Shown here in pieces: positions 15,235 to 24,512 of a stretch of 58,029 nt of DNA. Below the pieces are notes generated by a model. It did not search any database. It was given only the letters and a program-made list of their open reading frames with translations, and had not been told where the DNA came from. The translations under genes were made by a program, and so were the position numbers. This DNA comes from an uncultured Lachnospiraceae bacterium (lineage in GTDB: Bacteria > Bacillota > Clostridia > Lachnospirales > Lachnospiraceae). Within the stretch, counting starts at the first letter, position 1. Every line of letters starts with the position of its first letter. Location: positions 1 through 58,029 of the forward strand of contig CAMWBY010000021.1 of the NCBI GenBank assembly GCA_947172645.1, in the 5' to 3' direction.

Positions 15235-16337
15235 ATATAAGGAAGGGCGGCACCAATGGTGATACTGTGCTGAGGCATTTGGCTAATCAAGAGAAAATCG
15301 TGCGGTTCGGTAAAAGGTGTTAGCTGCTGTATTCTTTCATAAAGGAAATCAAGATCATCTGCACACAGATACTGAGCAATATATCCGCCAAGGATAAAAT
15401 TTGTATCATGAATAAGGTGGAGCATGTTGACAGCATCGGCTAAATCCGTAAGGAAACGGTTCCAGCGGCTGGAAGCAGAAGAATTCCCGCTTCGTACATT
15501 TTGGAAAAAATCATCGAGGGTTTCATTTTCCTTCAGCAGAGATTCAAGTGAAAGCAGTGTTTCCATACATCCATACCGCCCACAATAGCACTTGGTACCG
15601 CCAGACCGCATTTGTATGTGCTCAATCGTAGAGTTATGGCCGTGCTTTCCGGACAGGATGATGCGCTTGGATATAATAGCGGCTCCCAGATGTCTACTCA
15701 GTGAGAGGTAAAAGCCATCCGAAAGCTCCGGTGAAACCCACAATTCTGAAAGGGCGGCACTGTCGGCATCATGAATGAAGGTGCATGGATAGGGAAGATG
15801 GCAGGAAAAATCTGAGATGGACAGTCCGGTGCACGACAGGATTTTTCCGTACAGCATGGTTTGTCCGTCCGGGGTTGTCAATCCCTGCATGGCAAAGCCG
15901 ATACCGAGAATCTGTTCATCCCTGATGCCGAGAGTATTTTTAAATTCCAGTATTTTTCTGCATACAGTTTCAAAGTAGGCTTCTTTCCGTTCAAAAGCAA
16001 TGTCAAATACAGCGCGGTCGATTTTTTCGCCGTAAAGGTTGACAGCGATCATCTTTATTTCCTTTTTTAATATTTCCACGCCGATACTGATACGATAATC
16101 CGGGACAATGGAGTATGCAGCGGCTTTCCGCCCTACAAATTCCGTATCGATTAGTCCGTTTTTCATGACCAGCCCGTTATTCTCCATGTCTGCCAGGTTG
16201 GCTGTGACAGTGGGACGGCTCAGATGCAGCTCGTAGGAGATTTCCTGCTGGGAGGTTTTCCTTTTTTTATAGATATAGTGGTAGATCAGGCTGCGGTTAT
16301 TCTGTTTGATTTGGTTCGGAGTTATGCTCTTTGCCAT
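15204..16337 (-). CDS. ROK-family transcriptional repressor (XylR/NagC type)
   Basis: A 377-residue repressor. Residues ~10-60 form a winged helix (TSQQEISYELHLSRPTVTANLADME); the rest is a ROK sugar-kinase-like domain with GIGFAMQGLTTPDG and the zinc-binding C-x-C-G-x2-G-C motif (KCYCGRYGCME). AGGAGAG precedes ATG 16337. It is divergent from the polyol operon and TTTACAAA-type sites flank both promoters, so it should repress that operon until a sugar or sugar phosphate binds. Its 3' end abuts mobile-element remnants. Confidence 0.93.
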   Translation of the reverse strand: MAKSITPNQIKQNNRSLIYHYIYKKRKTSQQEISYELHLSRPTVTANLADMENNGLVMKNGLIDTEFVGRKAAAYSIVPDYRISIGVEILKKEIKMIAVNLYGEKIDRAVFDIAFERKEAYFETVCRKILEFKNTLGIRDEQILGIGFAMQGLTTPDGQTMLYGKILSCTGLSISDFSCHLPYPCTFIHDADSAALSELWVSPELSDGFYLSLSRHLGAAIISKRIILSGKHGHNSTIEHIQMRSGGTKCYCGRYGCMETLLSLESLLKENETLDDFFQNVRSGNSSASSRWNRFLTDLADAVNMLHLIHDTNFILGGYIAQYLCADDLDFLYERIQQLTPFTEPHDFLLISQMPQHSITIGAALPYIQAFLSKPDI

Positions 16338-16350
16338 AATATCTCTCCTA

Positions 16351-16374
16351 ATTTACAAAATTATTTTACAAATT
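16351..16374. promoter_or_regulatory. Probable ROK operator, left site
   Basis: Two copies of TTTACAAA (16352-16359 and 16365-16372), 13 bp apart, immediately upstream of the ROK gene's ribosome site. Confidence 0.55.
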
Positions 16375-16456
16375 CATATTATATCAAAAAAGGGGAAATG
16401 ATTCTATTGGACAATTTTTATAAAAATCATTCAAATTTTATATGAATTAATACATG

Positions 16457-16485
16457 TTGACGAATGTTATTTGACTTGTTATTAT
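16457..16485 (+). promoter_or_regulatory. Promoter of the polyol operon
   Basis: TTGACG (16457-16462), 17-bp spacer, TATTAT (16480-16485), the best sigma-A match in the divergent spacer. Confidence 0.75.
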
Positions 16486-16505
16486 GTAAGTGTAATTTGA
16501 TAAAT

Positions 16506-16526
16506 GATTTTACAAAATAATTTTCA
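16506..16526. promoter_or_regulatory. Probable ROK operator, right site
   Basis: A third TTTACAAA copy (16509-16516) followed by ATAATTTTC lies ~20 bp downstream of the -10 box, where a bound repressor would block transcription. Its reverse complement shares the 11-base core AAAATTATTTT with the left site. Confidence 0.55.
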
Positions 16527-16541
16527 AGAAAGGAGAACATT

Positions 16542-17318
16542 ATGGGTATTATTGAAAAAATGAAACTGGACGGGAAAAAGGGGTTTGTGACAGGCGCAGC
16601 AAGGGGGATCGGAAAGAGCACTGCAAAGGCGTTTGCAGAAGCGGGCGCGGATGTAGCGATCGTGGATCTGGATTATGACGAGGCGCAAAAGACAGCGGTG
16701 GAACTGGCAGAGAAGACAGGCAGGAAAGTGATTGCCATCCGCACAGACTGCACCGACAAGAAGCAAGTGGATGATATGGTTGCAGAGGTGGTAAGGGAGC
16801 TGGGAGGACTGGATTTTTGCCATAACAATGCCGGTATCTGCATCAATGCCCCTGCGGAGGAAATGACCTATGAACAGTGGAACAAAGTGATTAATATCAA
16901 CCTGAACGGCATTTTCCTGACAGATATTGCGGCAGGAAAATACATGCTGGAACATGGGGGCGGCTCTATTATCAACACAGCGTCCATGTCGGCGCATATC
17001 GTCAACGTGCCGCAGCCACAGTGTGCATATAACGCATCAAAGGCGGGCGTCATCCAGCTTACGAAGTCGCTGGCAATCGAATGGGCAAAACGAGGCGTGC
17101 GCGTTAACAGCATCAGTCCGGGATATATCGGGACAGAGCTGACGCTGAATTCCCCGACGCTGGTTCCGCTGATTGAAAAATGGAATGCGATGGCACCCCT
17201 TGGCAGGATGGGAACGCCGGAGGAACTGGAATCTATCTGCGTGTATCTGGCTGGCGATACAAGTACTTTTACGACAGGTGCGGATTTCATTATTGACGGT
17301 GCTTTTACGTGTTTCTAA
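16542..17318 (+). CDS. SDR-family polyol dehydrogenase
   Basis: A 258-residue short-chain dehydrogenase with all hallmarks: TGAARGIG cofactor loop, NNAG motif, catalytic Ser (TASMSA) and YxxxK (YNASKAG). The aspartates after the second strand (VDLDYD) favour NAD(H). In this operon it most likely oxidises a sugar alcohol to a ketose (or does the reverse); relatives include arabitol, sorbose and mannitol dehydrogenases. AAAGGAG precedes ATG 16542. It is first in a five-gene run ending at the epimerase. Confidence 0.9.
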   Translation: MGIIEKMKLDGKKGFVTGAARGIGKSTAKAFAEAGADVAIVDLDYDEAQKTAVELAEKTGRKVIAIRTDCTDKKQVDDMVAEVVRELGGLDFCHNNAGICINAPAEEMTYEQWNKVININLNGIFLTDIAAGKYMLEHGGGSIINTASMSAHIVNVPQPQCAYNASKAGVIQLTKSLAIEWAKRGVRVNSISPGYIGTELTLNSPTLVPLIEKWNAMAPLGRMGTPEELESICVYLAGDTSTFTTGADFIIDGAFTCF

Positions 17319-17455
17319 GCGGGGACGACATATTAGTAGAAGATGCATGCCGTAACATGTGTTTCGGAATGCCACATGTATGATGATATAACCATACAGA
17401 TCAGATGTCTGCCATGTCGAAGGAAGATATGGCAGACACTTTTGAAAGGAGAAGC

Positions 17456-19051
17456 ATGGAAACAAAAAGATTGATTGTAAACGGAGAAACCGCACTGGGG
17501 ATTGAATTGGGTTCTACCAGGATAAAAGCGGTGTTGATAGATTTTAAGGGAAAGGTTCTGGCAGTCGGCATTCATGACTGGGAAAATTCTTTTGTTGACA
17601 ATATCTGGACCTATAGCCTGGAAGAAATCCATACCGGCATACGGAAGTGTTACAGTTCCCTGCGGGAGGCAGTGGAAAGACAGTACGGTGTGTCGCTGCA
17701 GAATACAGGAGCCATTGGTGTCAGTGCCATGATGCATGGGTACATGGCGTTGGATAAAGACGGGAAGCAGATTGCCCCATTCCAGACATGGAGGAATACG
17801 AACACGCAGAGGGCATCGGATGAACTGACGGAGTTGTTTGGTTTTAATATCCCGCTGCGCTGGACGGTGGCGCATCTGTATCAGCGTATCCTTGACGGGG
17901 AGGAACATGTGGCAAAACTGGATTATGTGACAACGCTGGCTGCCTATATTCATTGGAAACTGACAGGGAAAAAGGTCATCGGGGTCGGGGATGCCGCCGG
18001 AATGTTTCCGATTGATTCTGCAACCTGTGATTATGATGCGGAGATGACAGAAAAATTTGATGCACTGCTAAAGCCGTTCGGATATGTATGGAAAATGAAG
18101 GATATCTTTCCCAGGGTTCTCACGGCAGGTGAGAATGCCGGGGTGTTGACGGAAGAAGGGGCTACATTTTTGGATGAATCGGGTCTGCTCCGCGCAGGCA
18201 TTCCCCTGTGTCCGCCGGAAGGGGATGCCGGGACGGGCATGGTCGCAACCAACTCCGTTGCACCCGGGACGGGAAATGTGTCTGCCGGTACCAGCACATT
18301 TGCAATGATTGTTCTGGAGAAGCAGTTGGGCAGGGTTTACCGGGAGATTGACATGGTCACGACACCGTCAGGATTCCCATGCGCGATGTCTCACGCAAAT
18401 AACGGAACTTCGGATTTAAATGCGTGGGTCGGGCTTTTTGGGGAATTTGCGGATATGATGGGGGTACAAGTAGAAACAGGCGTGCTGTATGAAAAATTAT
18501 ATACCAATGCGCTGAAAGGAGATTCGGATTGCGGAGGGCTTCTGGCATACGGTTACTATTCGGGTGAAAATATTACCATGCTGAATGAAGGGCGGCTGGC
18601 ATTCCTGCGGACACCGGACAGCAGGTTTAATCTTGCAAACTTCATGAAAGTCCATTTGTATACATCGCTTGGGGCCGTGAAACTTGGCATGGACATCCTG
18701 ATGGAGGACGAAAAAGTAAAGGTGGAACGGATTACCGGGCACGGAGGCTTTTTTAAGACGAAGGGAGTCGGGCAGCGGTATCTTGCGGCGGCAGTCAATG
18801 CGCCTGTGACCGTGATGGACACGGCCAGTGAAGGAGGGGCTTGGGGAATTGCCCTGTTGGCCGCATATATGGTGGACAGGGAAGCAGACGAAAAACTGGA
18901 AGATTACCTTGCAAAAAAGATTTTCAGGGAACTTTCGGGTGAGACTGTGATACCCTATGCGGAAGATGTGGAAGGGTTCCGGGCATTCATGGAACGTTAC
19001 AAGGCCGGCCTTGCCATAGAAAAGGCTGCAATTACTGTCATGAACTGGTAG
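17456..19051 (+). CDS. FGGY-family carbohydrate kinase
   Basis: A 531-residue sugar kinase. It opens with the phosphate loop [17 protein letters not shown]; the C-terminal half has [26 protein letters not shown] (catalytic Asp region and ATP-binding Gly/Ser turns) and [20 protein letters not shown] 17456 is chosen for GAAAGGAG just upstream rather than the ATG at 17405. It should phosphorylate the ketose made by the preceding dehydrogenase; xylulose or ribulose is likely because ribulose-phosphate epimerase ends the operon, but FGGY specificity cannot be read from sequence alone. Confidence 0.9.
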   Translation: METKRLIVNGETALGIELGSTRIKAVLIDFKGKVLAVGIHDWENSFVDNIWTYSLEEIHTGIRKCYSSLREAVERQYGVSLQNTGAIGVSAMMHGYMALDKDGKQIAPFQTWRNTNTQRASDELTELFGFNIPLRWTVAHLYQRILDGEEHVAKLDYVTTLAAYIHWKLTGKKVIGVGDAAGMFPIDSATCDYDAEMTEKFDALLKPFGYVWKMKDIFPRVLTAGENAGVLTEEGATFLDESGLLRAGIPLCPPEGDAGTGMVATNSVAPGTGNVSAGTSTFAMIVLEKQLGRVYREIDMVTTPSGFPCAMSHANNGTSDLNAWVGLFGEFADMMGVQVETGVLYEKLYTNALKGDSDCGGLLAYGYYSGENITMLNEGRLAFLRTPDSRFNLANFMKVHLYTSLGAVKLGMDILMEDEKVKVERITGHGGFFKTKGVGQRYLAAAVNAPVTVMDTASEGGAWGIALLAAYMVDREADEKLEDYLAKKIFRELSGETVIPYAEDVEGFRAFMERYKAGLAIEKAAITVMNW

Positions 19052-19067
19052 AGAAAAGGAGAATGAA

Positions 19068-20390
19068 ATGGGAAAATGGGGTAAACGCATAGGATACGGA
19101 ATTGGAGATCTTGGATGTAATCTGGTATTCAGCACGATGGCATCTTATCTTATGGTCTTTTATACGGATGTATTTGGGATTACGGCGGCAGCAGCCGGAA
19201 CAATGATGCTGGTGACGAAATTTATTGATGCGCTCACGGATACGGGAATGGGGTTGATCGTAGACCGGACCCATACGAAATGGGGACAGGGCAGACCTTA
19301 TTTTTTGGTGGGAGCTGTGCCGTTTGCGGTTTTTACGTTCCTGACTTTTTACATTCCGGGCTTTGGGAGCGGCGGGAAGCTGATATGGGCATATGTAACA
19401 TATTGCCTTTTATGTACAGTATACACAGTTGTAAATATACCACTTAATACAATCGTGCCAAGGCTTACTTCCGATATCCATGAAAGAGATGTCCTGGTTT
19501 CCACAAGAATGGTTTGCGCTATGGCCGGAACAGCAATCGTAATGACGATTACGGAGCCGTTGGTACGCTTTTTTGGTGGAAACAATGAGGCAAGAGGGTA
19601 TCTTATCACAATGACCATATATGGAATTGTTGCAATGTTTATCTTTTTTCTGACGTTTGCGAGTACGGAGGAAGTAGTGCCTCCTACTGTCAGTCAGACG
19701 CAGTCTTCTTTGAAAGAGGAATTCAAGGGGCTTACCGGGCAGGCGTGGATACTGTTTCTGTTGAATCTGTTTTACTTCTCTCTTTACGTGGTAAGGAGCA
19801 CGACGGTCATCTATTATTTCAAATATAACCTGGGAAAGACGGAGTGGCTGTCGCTTGTAGGGATTTTGGGAATTTTGTCCGGATTGCCGATGCTGCTTTT
19901 GCTTCCCGCGCTGGAGAAGAAGTACAGTAAGAGAAGCCTGATGTTTTTCAGTATTATTTTGTACATAGCGGGAGATATGCTTATATATGTTGGACGTAAC
20001 CAGACAGTATGTCTGCTGGCCGGATTGGTAATTACAGGATTAGGAATTTATGGCATTTTTGGAATTACCTTTGCTATGCAGCCGGATGTCATCGACTATT
20101 CGGAGTATAAGAAAAATGCGAGTGTGGCAGGTCTGATTGCAGCGTTCCAGGGATTTTTTGTAAAAGGTGGAATGGGATTGACCAGTTTTATCATTGGCGC
20201 GTTTTTAAAAAACGGAGGATATGTGGCCAATGCAGTTCAGACGGAAAAAGCCCTTTCGTACATTGAAATATGCTTTATCTGGATTCCGGTCGTTCTGTGT
20301 ATTTTGATCGCGGCACTTACTTATTTCTATAGGCTGGACAGCTTGCGCGCAGAGATGACGCGTGAACTGGAAGCACGGAGGGCAGATTAG
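19068..20390 (+). CDS. GPH-family (MelB-type) sugar:cation symporter
   Basis: A 440-residue, ~12-helix transporter. IGYGIGDLGCNLVFSTMASYLMVFYTD and FIDALTDTGMGLIVDRTHTKWGQGRPY are the characteristic N-terminal GPH sequences, with the cation-site Asp residues in DALTD. It has no signal peptide and acts in the cytoplasmic membrane. AAAAGGAG lies before ATG 19068, 16 bp after the kinase gene. It is the likely uptake route for the operon's polyol or pentoside. Confidence 0.93.
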   Translation: MGKWGKRIGYGIGDLGCNLVFSTMASYLMVFYTDVFGITAAAAGTMMLVTKFIDALTDTGMGLIVDRTHTKWGQGRPYFLVGAVPFAVFTFLTFYIPGFGSGGKLIWAYVTYCLLCTVYTVVNIPLNTIVPRLTSDIHERDVLVSTRMVCAMAGTAIVMTITEPLVRFFGGNNEARGYLITMTIYGIVAMFIFFLTFASTEEVVPPTVSQTQSSLKEEFKGLTGQAWILFLLNLFYFSLYVVRSTTVIYYFKYNLGKTEWLSLVGILGILSGLPMLLLLPALEKKYSKRSLMFFSIILYIAGDMLIYVGRNQTVCLLAGLVITGLGIYGIFGITFAMQPDVIDYSEYKKNASVAGLIAAFQGFFVKGGMGLTSFIIGAFLKNGGYVANAVQTEKALSYIEICFIWIPVVLCILIAALTYFYRLDSLRAEMTRELEARRAD

Positions 20391-20394
20391 GCAG

Positions 20395-21060
20395 ATGGAA
20401 TATAAAGGTGCAATTTTTGATATGGACGGCCTGCTGCTTGACACAGAGCGCATTTATCAGCAGATATGGCAGGAGATTGCCGGAGAGAGGGGCGTGAAAC
20501 TGGATTCCGGCTTTGTGAATGCGATTTCCGGTACAAACGGGCAGCATATGTGCAGGGTAATCGAAAGATACTACCATGTCCCCGATGGGACAGTTATTGT
20601 GGATGAGTGTATGGGGCGGGTCAGGAAAAGGCTGTCCGTCCATGTACCGGTAAAACAGGGCGTGCATGAAATACTTGATTTTTTTCGCAAAAGAAATGTC
20701 CGGATAGCAGTGGCAAGCAGTACGGCGGCAGGGCAGATTGAATCCAATTTGAGAATGGCGGGTATACGCGGGTACTTTGCGGCGGTGGTAAGCGGAGCGG
20801 AAGTCAAAAGAGGGAAACCGGAACCTGATATTTTCCTTTTGGCTGCAGACCGCATTGGCTGTAGGCCGGTAGAATGCTTTGTGTTTGAAGACAGCGAAAA
20901 CGGAATCCGGGCAGGTTATGCAGCAGGGTGTACGACGGTTATGGTTCCGGATATTGTCAGGGCATCTTCCGATATCCTGCCTTACTGCACAAAAATATGC
21001 CAGAACCTTTTGCAGGCACAAAAAGAAATAGAGGAAATGATGGATGACAGAAAGAAATAG
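20395..21060 (+). CDS. HAD-superfamily hydrolase, beta-phosphoglucomutase-like
   Basis: A 221-residue HAD phosphatase/mutase. Asp9 and Asp11 (IFDMDG) are nucleophile and acid/base; VAVASSTAAGQI carries motif II, KRGKPEPDIF the motif III Lys, and FVFEDSENGIRAGYAAG motif IV. A helical cap lies between residues ~15 and 85. It starts 5 bp after the transporter stop. It may dephosphorylate a dead-end sugar phosphate or interconvert one; which is unclear. Confidence 0.88.
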   Translation: MEYKGAIFDMDGLLLDTERIYQQIWQEIAGERGVKLDSGFVNAISGTNGQHMCRVIERYYHVPDGTVIVDECMGRVRKRLSVHVPVKQGVHEILDFFRKRNVRIAVASSTAAGQIESNLRMAGIRGYFAAVVSGAEVKRGKPEPDIFLLAADRIGCRPVECFVFEDSENGIRAGYAAGCTTVMVPDIVRASSDILPYCTKICQNLLQAQKEIEEMMDDRKK

Positions 21061-21100
21061 CGTTTGCCAATTTTGTACGGCGGAGGGAAGGAGAAAATAT

Positions 21101-21769
21101 ATGTATGTAGTAGCGCCATCCCTTTTAGGGGCAGATTTTACTGTGCTTGGGAAACAGGTTCATGCCGTGGAGGAAGCCGGAGCCAAATACTTGCATCTGG
21201 ATGTAATGGACGGAACATTTGTGCCAAACATATCATTTGGAATGCCGGTAATTGCTTCTGTCCGCAGGATATCAGGACTTATATTCGACGTGCATATGAT
21301 GGTTATGAAACCGGAACGGTATATCATGGCATTAAAGGAAGCTGGGGCTGATAGTGTCACAGTACATCAGGAAGCCTGCACACATTTAGATTGGGCAATA
21401 AGGCAGATAAAAAATGCCGGCATGAAAGCAGGGGTGGCGATAAACCCGGCAACCCCTGTTTCAGCACTTGACTGTATCCTGGAAGATGTGGACGTGGTGC
21501 TGGTCATGACTGTCAATCCGGGTTTTGGCGGGCAGCAGCGCATTTTGTATACGCTGGACAAAATCAGGGAACTAAGGGATAAAATGTCAATTCGGAACAT
21601 AAATGCTGATATTCAGGTGGATGGAGGTATCACTGCGGAGAACGCATGGGAATTTTTGGATGCAGGTGCAAATATTTTGGTGGCTGGAACATCTGTTTTT
21701 CATGGGAATGTTGCAAAGAATACACAAGAGTTTGTTAGGATCATAAAAAAATATGAAACGGAGATATAA
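21101..21769 (+). CDS. rpe: Ribulose-phosphate 3-epimerase
   Basis: A 222-residue TIM barrel. The family motifs are all there: APSLLGADF at the start, LHLDVMDGTFVPNISFG (metal His and catalytic Asp), FDVHMMV (metal His), MTVNPGFGGQ, and IQVDGGI (catalytic Asp). ATG 21101, after GGAAGGAG, matches known N-termini; the upstream frame overlaps the HAD gene. It interconverts ribulose-5-P and xylulose-5-P, or, as an allulose-6-P epimerase, a hexulose analogue. It ends the polyol operon and feeds the pentose phosphate pathway. Confidence 0.92.
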   Translation: MYVVAPSLLGADFTVLGKQVHAVEEAGAKYLHLDVMDGTFVPNISFGMPVIASVRRISGLIFDVHMMVMKPERYIMALKEAGADSVTVHQEACTHLDWAIRQIKNAGMKAGVAINPATPVSALDCILEDVDVVLVMTVNPGFGGQQRILYTLDKIRELRDKMSIRNINADIQVDGGITAENAWEFLDAGANILVAGTSVFHGNVAKNTQEFVRIIKKYETEI

Positions 21770-21802
21770 AATTATGGAGATTGACAGAAGGAAACAATAG
21801 AT

Positions 21803-23290
21803 ATGCAGTACAAAATTGATAATGTGGATGCATTGCAGGAGCGCATGAAAGAACTGCGGGGTAATCGAGGAAGATTCGGTCTATGGAATTAAGCGGATTG
21901 CGGAGCCGATTGGTTTAGTGGCGGCAGTTATACCCACGACCAATCCCACATCCGCGTGCGAAGGATGCAACGATTGCTGCGGCGAAGATTGTATATGATG
22001 CGGCTGTTGCGGCAGGGGCTCCTGAAAACATCATCGGATGGATTGACGGACCCAGCCTCGAACTGACAAATGAGGTAATGCGGGATGCGGATATCATTCT
22101 GGCCACTGGCGGCCCTGGCATGGTAAAGGCGGCATACTCTTCCGGCAAGCCCGCAGTAGGCGTAGGGGCTGGCAACACGCCGGTTATTATTGACGAGACT
22201 GCCGATATCCGGATGGCAGTAAGCTCCGTTATCCATTCCAAGACCTTTGACAATGGCATGATCTGCGCTTCGGAACAGTCGGTTACGGTGGTTGGCAGTG
22301 CGTATGATGCGGTAAAGAAGGAATTCCAGTGCAGGGGCTGTTATTTCTTAAAGCCGGAGGAACTGGATAAGGTACGCCATACCATTTTGATTAATGGTTC
22401 GCTGAACGCTAAGATTGTAGGGCAGTCTGCCTGCAAGATTGCAAAAATGACGGGCGTGGAGGTACCGGAAAGCACGCAGATTTTGACGATGCCCTTGCCA
22501 AAGCGGAGCAGCTCGTGGCGGATGGCGGCTATGGGCATACATCTTCCCTCTACATCCATCCGGCGCAGAAGGAAAGAATTGCAAAACATGCGCAGGCTAT
22601 GAAGACCAGCCGTATTGTGGTCAAAATGCCGGCGGCACAGGGTGCTATTGGGGATTTATATAATTTCAAGCTGACACCGTCGCTGACATTGGGATGCGAT
22701 TCATGGGGCGGCAACTCTGTCTCCGAGAATGTGGGTGCCAAGCGTCTGTTGAACATTAAGACGGTAGCGGAGAGGAGAGAGAATATGTTATGGTTCAGGA
22801 CGCCTGAAAAGGTGTACTTTAAGAAAGGCTGCATGCCGGTGGCATTGGATGAATTGGGGCCGGTCATGGGAAAGAAGAAATGCTTTATTGTCACGGATAC
22901 TTTCCTGTATAAGAATGGCTATGTGAAGCCCATAGAAGAAAAACTGGATCAGATGGGAACATTCCCTCAGTATCCGCATACATTGGAACGGTATGCAGAG
23001 TGCGCCCATTTCTGCGGCGTCAGCGGAAGGGATGACAAGGAAACGCTGGAATTGTTCATAGCAAAGATTGAAGAACTGAAAGCAGCAATCGGAATTAAGA
23101 AGAGCATCCGGGAATACGGCATTGATGAAAAATGTTTCTTAGACAATCTGGAACAGATGGTCGAGGATGCCTTTGATGACCAGTGTACCGGCGCAAACCC
23201 CAGATATCCGCTGATGAGCGAGATCAAAGAAATGTACCTGCGGGCTTATTATGGAAACATGAAGCCCGCAATGAGGCGCTGGTGGAGGAA
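21803..23290 (+). pseudogene. adhE: Bifunctional aldehyde-alcohol dehydrogenase (AdhE), heavily deleted
   Basis: Recognisable AdhE blocks appear in order but in shifting frames: a short N-terminus (21803-21860), AEPIGLVAAVIPTTNPTS, then AAVAAGAPENIIGWID…MICASEQS, then ADGGYGHTSSLYIHP…TLGCDSWGGNSVSENVG, the linker to the alcohol-dehydrogenase half (RRENMLWFRTPEKVYFKKG) and finally DDQCTGANPRYPLMSEIKEMY. At least four segments are missing, including the aldehyde-dehydrogenase Cys-flanking and most of the Fe-ADH core; intact AdhE is ~870 residues, here ~490 codons remain. The end fuses directly to a kinase fragment. Clearly a decayed fermentation gene. Confidence 0.92.
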
Positions 23291-23694
23291 AATACCAATC
23301 TGAATATTCCTGCATTGCTTGAGGTGTCGCATACGGAGGAAGGCTGGCGCCTTGTCCGTGAAAGAGTGGAAGGGAAGACACTGGAGCAGCTTATGCAGGA
23401 AGAGCCGGAGAAATTGGAAACCTATATGGAAATGTTTGTTGACCTGCAGTTGGATGTCCACAGACAGAAGGTTTCCACGATCAAATGTCTGCGCCATAAA
23501 CTGGTGAACCAAATCAACAGCTTAAAGGATAAAGTATGCCTAGGCATACGAAGCACTGTCATGGAGACTTTAATCCGAGCAATGTCATCATAGATAAACG
23601 CGGCAGACTCTGGATTATTGATTGGGCGCATGCGGCACAGGGAAATGCATCCGCAGACGCTGCGATGACATTCCTGCTGTTTTTGCTCATGTGA
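23267..23694 (+). pseudogene. APH-type kinase, central fragment with internal deletion
   Basis: Two frames: 23267-~23535 (NEALVEENTNLNIPALLEVS…GKTLEQLMQEEPEKLETYMEMFVDLQLD) and 23536-23694 (KHCHGDFNPSNVIID…LWIIDWAHAAQGNASADAAMT). HGDFNPSN is the Brenner catalytic motif and IIDWAHA the Mg-binding Asp of aminoglycoside-phosphotransferase-like kinases. The N-lobe start is gone, ~12 residues are missing at the frame change, and the C-terminal helices are cut off by mobile-element sequence. The likely missing tail is at 26931-27161. Confidence 0.85.
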
Positions 23695-23765
23695 GATAAA
23701 GAAGTAAAAGAAGTGTAAAAAATTTTGCCGTTCCCTGTCCGGCTGACTGCCGGACGGGTCGGGCT

Positions 23766-24094
23766 TTAGTCGGGCAATTCTACCTTGCCGACAAAAGAGT
23801 AATAGATTTCGATTTCCTGTCTGCGGAGCTTCCCCCGGCGTTTCCCGTCAAGGGCTTCCGATTCGTGGATTACGATTTTCTCCACAAACTCCCGTAACAG
23901 GGTAGGGGTGAGTTCCTCAAAGCTGGTGTACTTGCGTACCACTTTCATAAACTTTTCAGCGTTTGCCGTGGCTTCCAGCGTTTTAGAAAGTTCGCTCTGC
24001 AAAGCGGCGGCTTTCTCTTTCAGTTCCTTTTGCTCGGCTTCATAGTCTGCCGAAATGTATGTAGCGGCGGTTATTCTGTTTTGGCATATGGCTG
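23766..24094 (-). pseudogene. Large serine recombinase, C-terminal remnant
   Basis: About 109 codons remain: a coiled-coil (ADYEAEQKELKEKAAALQSELSK) followed by FMKVVRKYTSFEELTPTLLREFVEKIVIHE and EIEIYYSFVGKVELPD before the stop. This is the C-terminal end of TndX/TnpX-like large serine recombinases. The catalytic serine domain and zinc region (~400 residues) are missing, so it is inactive; the upstream end collides with the neighbouring HTH gene. Confidence 0.85.
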
Positions 24095-24277
24095 TTCATC
24101 AAAGCAAAACTTGAACAGGGCGGCGGCAAGCCGGGATTTTATCCTGTCCTCCGTATCCCTGTCGATATGCCCGTTTTCAATGGCGGCGATTCGGATTCGC
24201 TTGCTGTAATGCCGTAAAACCTCATCCACGGCTTCTAGCTCTCCGCTGGTCGCCCGGACAATCGTTTCATAGGGCAA
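24071..24277 (-). CDS. Tn916-type helix-turn-helix protein (HTH_16-like)
   Basis: A 68-residue frame, PYETIVRATSGELEAVDEVLRHYSKRIRIAA…IKSRLAAALFKFCFDE, matching the small conserved HTH protein next to the sigma gene of Tn916-like elements (orf8 type). The preceding in-frame codons read KFYPLL directly after the stop of the truncated sigma gene, so the natural start seems to have been lost in a fusion. It may still be made from ATG 24277 but lacks a clear ribosome site. Confidence 0.65.
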   Translation of the reverse strand: MPYETIVRATSGELEAVDEVLRHYSKRIRIAAIENGHIDRDTEDRIKSRLAAALFKFCFDEQPYAKTE

Positions 24278-24292
24278 TAACGGGTAAAACTT

Positions 24293-24442
24293 TTATTCTG
24301 TGAGGTATTCAAAGGATATTTCCCTTTGCCGCTGCCTATCCCTGTCACGCCATGCGTTGATAGCGGCATAGTGTATGACAACTCTGCAAAAGGCGTTAAA
24401 TGTGTATTCGATATGCTCCTTGTATGCTTCTGTACAAGGCAT
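24293..24442 (-). pseudogene. Tn916-type sigma-like regulator, N-terminal fragment
   Basis: Forty-nine residues, MPCTEAYKEHIEYTFNAFCRVV…NAWRDRDRQRQREISFEYLTE, then TAA. The wording matches the start of the sigma-70-like ORF7 protein of Tn916-family elements, normally ~140 residues with a region-4 DNA-binding domain that is missing here. It is in frame with the downstream HTH fragment, consistent with a deletion between the two genes. A good ribosome site (GAAAGGGGG) remains. Confidence 0.75.
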
Positions 24443-24512
24443 GGTAATTCCCCCTTTCCTACTAAGTGGCAGTTAAGATTTTAATGATAGTAAGGGGCGG
24501 CAGCATTTTTTG

